A stretch of DNA of 64,000 nt, taken from contig JH720295.1 in NCBI GenBank assembly GCA_000231825.2, positions 182,475 to 246,474 on the forward strand. Direction: 5' to 3'. Both the position numbers and the translations under genes were made by a program. Numbering within the stretch: position 1 is the stretch's first letter; every line of letters begins with the position of its first letter. The DNA comes from Tetrahymena elliotti 4EA. Lineage: Eukaryota; Ciliophora; Oligohymenophorea; Hymenostomatida; Tetrahymenidae. Positions 59,685 to 64,000 of this stretch are shown one piece after another. Under the pieces are notes generated by a model. That model was not told the DNA's origin and searched no databases. It saw only the letters and a list, made by a program, of their open reading frames with translations.

Positions 59685-60061
59685 TAGCAATGAAATTGGT
59701 GAAATCGGAGCTTAAGGATTAGGATCTGAGTTAGTAAAGTACTCTAATCTCTAAGATTTGAGGCTTGAACTCTAGTAAAAATTGATTTTAATATTTATTT
59801 TTGGATGATTGAAGAAATAAATAAAGATTTTTATTTAAGAGCTGTTAACTGGCTTGCTTGATTGATATTTATTTAGCTCGTTCATTAATTTTTATTTGCT
59901 CTTTATATTTAATTCAAATTTTTCAGTTTTCTAATTATTTTAAATATTTCTTTATTTAATTATTTCAAAGATTTAATAAAATAGGTGAAATGACTGCATA
60001 AAAAGTAAGATCAAAACGAATAAAAGTAAAAAGATTAGTCAAAATAAAATTAAGATAATGA
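59685..60061 (+). pseudogene. LRR gene E, reduced to its last two exons
   Basis: 59685-59774 (90 nt, SNEIGEIGAQGLGSELVKYS then NLQDLRLEL) and 59971-60061 (91 nt, FNKIGEMTAQKVRSKRIKVK, ending LRQ-stop) match the penultimate and last exons of genes C and D. Phase and splice sites are intact. No first exon with ATG and no further LRR exons occur upstream before the hAT relic, although the upstream flank itself is present from about 58970. This is a family member that lost its middle, by internal deletion between repeat units or at the transposon insertion. Confidence 0.8.
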
Positions 60062-60406
60062 TTATTTTTAACGAAATGATAAATAATTTTATGTTTGTTA
60101 TTCATTATATTAATATTAAATTTTTTAAAAAAACTAAAATAAAAAAATTGAGAATTTGTGATTTCTACCTTCAAAATATTCAAAGGCAATTTTTACAATT
60201 TAGACCTTATTATTTTAAATTTTATTAATAACTATAAACTTAAAATATCTAATAAAATTTTATTACTCTCTAAATTTTAAACATTAATCAGATTAATTTA
60301 ATTTGCTTAACATTTTATAAAATTTTGATTAAAAAGTTAATCTAATGTTTCAAATTATTAACTAATTCATTGATAAATTTATATCTCAAAAAATTCAAAA
60401 AAATAG
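60062..60406. other. Spacer between LRR copies E and D
   Basis: AT-rich, tandem orientation of flanking genes (+). No separate element recognised. It includes the presumed promoter of gene D. Confidence 0.5.
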
Positions 60407-62084
60407 ATGCTAATTCAAAATAAAAAATATTTTACAAATCTTAGTGATGTAAATGAATTTCTTCAGGGATATAAAAATATTTTAATTTTTATCTATTTAA
60501 AGTTATTGAGCTCAAATTTAACTTATGACTCAAAACTTAATATTCGATTGGGGTAAAATTATTAATTAATTATTCTTTAAAGTAATAAAATTGGTTTTAA
60601 TATTAATTATGTTTTTTTATTGTAAAACATTATGAGGATTTAAAGTTGTCATATTTTACATTTTTTTGGTTTTTTGCTCATTCTTTCTCATTCATTCATT
60701 TTTATACTTAGATTTTTATGTTTTTCTCACTCTTTTAAATATTTTTTTTTTAAGGTCAAATCATATTGGTGAAATGGGAGTAAAAGAATTAGGTTCTCAA
60801 TTAGCAAAATGCTCAAATCTCTATATTTTGGTTCTTGACCTTAGGTAAAAATAATGTTTCAATTTTAAATATCAAATTTTGAAAGAATAAATAAGTAAAG
60901 ACTTTTATTTATGATCAACTAACTGATAGTTTGGGTCAGTTTACTAGATATTTGTTAATATCATTCATAAATTTTTATTTGCCGTTCTCGTATCTAATTC
61001 AAATTTTCATTTTTTTTAATATTTCTTTAATTTACATTTACTTTTTTTTAAGTGATAATAATATCAGTGAAATAGGACTCTAGGGATTAGGATCTCAATT
61101 AGCAAAATGCTCGAACCTCTAAACTTTGACTCTTTAACTCTAGTAGAAATAAAATCTCAATATTAATTATGCATTTTTGTATGAATAAAAAATAGAGATT
61201 TTATTTAATGAACAACAAACTGACTAATTTTGGTTGATTTAACTGATATTTGTTTGGCTCATTCATAAATTTTTATTTCATGTTTTCATATTTTGTTTGA
61301 ATTCTTATACTTTTCTAGTTCTTTTAAATATGATTTTTCTTGATATTTAAAAGGAAGAATAATATTGGAGAAAATGGAGCATAAGGATTAGGATCTGAAT
61401 TGGCTAAATGCTCGAATCTCTAAACTTTGAATCTTGATCTTTAGTAAAAATAATGTTTCATCATTAACTATATATTTTTGAACAAATAAATAAAGAGATA
61501 TTTTAATTTATGAGCTACTTACTTACTGACTAATTTTTGTTTACTCTTGATATTTGTTTAGCTCATTCATTCGTTCATTTTTATACTTTCATGTTTATTC
61601 AATACTTATTTTTTTCTTGTTATTTTAAATGTTTCTGAATTCAATATTTATTTTTTAATTGTTTTAAAGGTGGAATAGTATTAATAATACAGGAGCACAA
61701 GGATTATTGTCTGAGTTAGCAAAACACTCTAATCTCTAAGTTTTGACTCTTGACCTCTGGTAAAAATAGTGTTTCAATATTATTTATGCAAGTTTGAATG
61801 AATCAATAAATATATAAAAATTTTAATTTATGAACTGTTTGTTAACTGAGTGATTTGAGTTGGTTTTCTTGATATTTGCATCACTCATTCGTTAATTTTT
61901 ATTTGTTGTTTTCATATTTAATTCCAATTTTTATTTTTCTCTTTCTTTTAAATATTTCTTTACTTAGTACTTATTTTTTTAACTTTTTAAAAGGTTGAAT
62001 TGCATTAGTGAAATGGCAACATAAAAATTAAGATTAGAACTAATTAAAGCAAAAAGAATAGTCATTTTTTAATTGATATTATGA
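60407..62084 (+). CDS. LRR gene D of the tandem array, intact
   Basis: Six exons: 60407-60552, 60755-60844, 61053-61142, 61354-61443, 61670-61759 and 61994-62084, encoding 198 residues with every phase preserved. Exon 1 (MLIQNKKYFTNLSDVNEFLQ) is clearly homologous to exon 1 of gene C and has the same length. Four 90-nt LRR exons follow, for example NHIGEMGVKELGSQLAKCSN, NNISEIGLQGLGSQLAKCSN and NNIGENGAQGLGSELAKCSN. The 91-nt last exon has the basic KAKRIV stretch shared with C and E. Compared with gene C it has four internal LRR exons, not seven, so copy number of the exon unit varies between members. Being intact it is probably the functional member. No catalytic domain. Confidence 0.85.
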
Positions 62085-63592
62085 TTACTTTTAATAAAAT
62101 TATGAAGCTTTAAATAAATATTCTCTTGCTTCTTATTACTAAAACTTCTTTATTTATCTTCTTTGGAATTCTTTTATCTTTTTAATTAAATTTTTAATTG
62201 TTTTTATTTAATTTTATTTATTATTTATTGTTAAAAAAAGTTTTTTCATTCCAAAATAAAAAATAACTTATCATTCAAGAAAAATAATTTTTTATAGAAT
62301 TTATGACCGATAACCTTTTTTTTTGATGAACTTTAATACTGGGTTAATGTACTTATTTTTTAATAATTTAGTAACAATATATTTTGTTGTGGTTATTAGT
62401 GTTTGGAGAAAACGACTGAGGTTTTTGAGTTTTTTTTATTTTAGATATCTGACACAGATTATCAAGGATGGTGATAAAGAATATTAATTAAGTGGATTGA
62501 ACTTAAATAAAAGACATAACATGAATAAATATTACAAAGTTGAAAATATGATTTATTATTTTGGATTACTCAAATTATTGATAATTAAGATTACTTTAAT
62601 CTTCCTTTTTTATCTCTTTTTATTATCTCTAATTATTTATCTTCACCATAAAATTCATATGGTTTGGCATATATTTCTTTTGTAATTAACTAATCTTCTT
62701 CTAAAGTTAAATTTTTAACATCTTTATTGAAGTTAGTTTGGGTAATATGTTATAAAATGCAGATTTTGCTAGTATAAAGTGGTTACTCAAGAACAGTTAT
62801 TCTTTGAAAAAATATTACGATAGGGTTTTAAAAAAAACCAATTATTTTTTAAAAAAATTTTTCTTCATTTTAAAAAAAGCTCAAGTATCTCAAAATTTCA
62901 ATCATATTCTTTTTCTCCTCCTTTTTTTTTTTGAGCTAAAAAATTATATTACTTCTTAATGGTGAATTAATTGTTTTCATATTTTTAAGTTTGATATTAA
63001 AATTTAATTAAGAAATAAAAAAGCGCTAAGTGAGTAGTAAGTAAGTAAATAAATAAAAAGAATATTATAAAAACAACACTATTAGATAAGTGAGCCTGAT
63101 TTATGAAAGATAAAAAAAATAGAATTTGATGGATAATATAAAAATATGAAATTAACAATAAATTATAATTTTAATTGGAAGCAATATATTTTTTCTAAAG
63201 ATAGATTTTCATTATAAATCTAAAACAATCAGAAAATTCACTTTGTTTCTTTCTTTCTTTCTACTTTTTTGATAATTAATTAATTAACTAATAGCTAAAT
63301 ATTCAAAGACCATAAATCTCAGTATTTCCACTGAGATGTATGTATGTATGTTAGATTCTATCATAAAAATTCAAACTAACTTAACTTATTTAGCTGAATT
63401 TTTTCTTATCTTAATATATTTGGCTCAATTTATTGAATTTTAAGTTATTATGTACTACTTTAAACCTTATTAAAAGATCTTAGTATTTCCAGTTTATATA
63501 AATAGATAGATGATGCTTGTTGAAAATGATATATAATTCACCTAAAATATTTTGAAATGGTTTATTTGAAAAGGAATTTTATGTTTCTTTCC
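62085..63592. other. Intergenic, nothing recognised
   Basis: Convergent 3' ends of LRR gene D (+) and the right-edge gene (-). AT-rich with short repeats such as tttctttctttctt (about 63248) and atgtatgtatgt (about 63338). No protein-like frame found. Confidence 0.5.
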
Positions 63593-63975
63593 TCAAGACT
63601 ATGATTAAGGGTTAGGAATGACTCTAGGAATAATGCCTTTAACCCATTCAATAACTGGAATAAGAATACCACCGCTTTTATCATCATCATCATCGTCACT
63701 ACTTTCGTCATCGCTTTCTTCATCACTATCTTCATCTTCTTTATTTTCTTTATCTTTATCTTCATCCTCTTTTTCTTTTTGTTTTTTATCATCTTTATTT
63801 TGCTTTTAGTTACTCTCAGATTCATCTTACTTTTATTTCTTTTGAATCAGGTCAATTATTTATAAAATATCTTTATTTTCATTGCTAATACATGAATTTA
63901 AATCCTAAAATTCATCGCTTTTAATGTTTGCTAATTCATCTTTATTAGTAGAGATTATTCTATGTTATTAAAAAG
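63593..63975 (-). CDS. C-terminal exon of an acidic low-complexity protein (continues right)
   Basis: Minus-strand frame ending at TGA 63593-63595. It is open to an in-frame TGA near 63990, with no ATG at its start, so an acceptor around 63940-63960 (ataacatag or aataaag) is expected and earlier exons lie beyond the window. It encodes DELANIKSDEF, a Gln/Lys/Glu-rich segment and a run of Asp/Glu/Ser (DSDEESDDESSDDDDDDK). It closes with a hydrophobic, proline-containing tail, GILIPVIEWVKGIIPRVIPN. The tail may be an amphipathic or membrane-binding helix. No family recognised. Opposite-strand and other-frame ORFs here are artefacts of the GAT/GAA repeats. Confidence 0.6.
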
Positions 63976-64000
63976 AAGTTTTTTAACATCAAAAAAATAA

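Larger units (their letters stand above)
54243..62084 (+). repeat. Tandem exon+intron units (about 190-325 bp) of LRR array
   Basis: Exon starts in gene C are spaced 301, 295, 193, 296, 319, 250 and 308 bp, and in gene D 298, 301, 316 and 324 bp. The introns are homologous too: each begins gtaaaaatagtgtttcaatattaattatgcatttttgaa, has a middle block near ttgatatttgtttggctcattcatt, and ends tttttaaaag. The amplified unit is therefore exon plus intron, like a diverged minisatellite. The array is interrupted at about 57.06-58.6 kb by transposase relics. Confidence 0.85.

Noticed and set aside
63562..63825. Lys/Met-rich minus ORF and Ser-rich plus ORF at the right edge
   Set aside because: Both are shadows of the Asp/Glu/Ser-rich C-terminal exon, which has the only reading with a sensible composition and stop.
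1..64000. tRNA, rRNA, CRISPR, bacterial operons or Shine-Dalgarno sites
   Set aside because: None seen on either strand by eye; the spliced genes and reassigned stop codons make a prokaryotic reading untenable.

Overview
The window reads as nuclear DNA of a ciliate, most likely a Tetrahymena. It is strongly AT-rich, and every convincing gene uses TAA and TAG as sense codons (glutamine by alignment to families) with TGA as the only stop. Introns are AT-rich, GTA...AG, about 40 to 600 bp, and reading phase is preserved across them. All exon joins below were derived by eye from splice sites, phase and family similarity, so exon edges are inferences even where the gene itself is secure.

Layout. 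1-1763 (-): 5' part of an ankyrin-repeat gene running off the left edge. 2507-4406 (+): actin-related protein of the Arp4/BAF53 class. 4.57-5.14 kb (+): possible relic broken by TGA. 5256-9956 (-): nine-exon BK/Slo-type K+ channel with two RCK domains and an unusual filter. 11239-13650 (+): coiled-coil protein. 14.4-20.3 kb: direct duplication of a 15-exon LRR gene (two copies, both -). 21697-23133 (+): Asn/Ser/Gln-rich protein. 24345-25341 (-): unknown acidic protein. 26792-27568 (-): Atp12, the F1-ATPase assembly chaperone. 29718-31106 (+): Cys-rich multipass membrane protein. 31870-34551 (-): FCP1-like CTD phosphatase with BRCT. 36790-37911 (-): single-pass coiled-coil protein, divergent from Ctf8 (38188-38599, +). 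39426-40487 (-): intronless LRR protein. 41134-43244 (+): protein with five zinc knuckles and a His-rich tail. 44521-50358 (+): giant cysteine-rich membrane protein with one apparent frameshift.

52-62 kb is an accessory-looking region: a phase-consistent gene holding a kinase C-lobe remnant plus one LRR (-), then an LRR gene family (+) in which about 300-bp exon+intron units are tandemly amplified. One family member is reduced to its last two exons. Between the members lie decayed hAT and Tc1/mariner transposase sequences. At the right edge (63593 onward, -) is the acidic C-terminal exon of a gene continuing outside.

The housekeeping genes serve nuclear functions (Arp4, Ctf8, FCP1, a zinc-knuckle RNA-binding candidate) or mitochondria (Atp12). 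They are not arranged as a pathway; neighbours appear unrelated. The most unusual items are the exon-unit LRR amplification with transposon relics, the K+ channel filter ending in GYD, the kinase fragment read through an altered frame, and an isolated G-rich tract between the two LRR paralogs.
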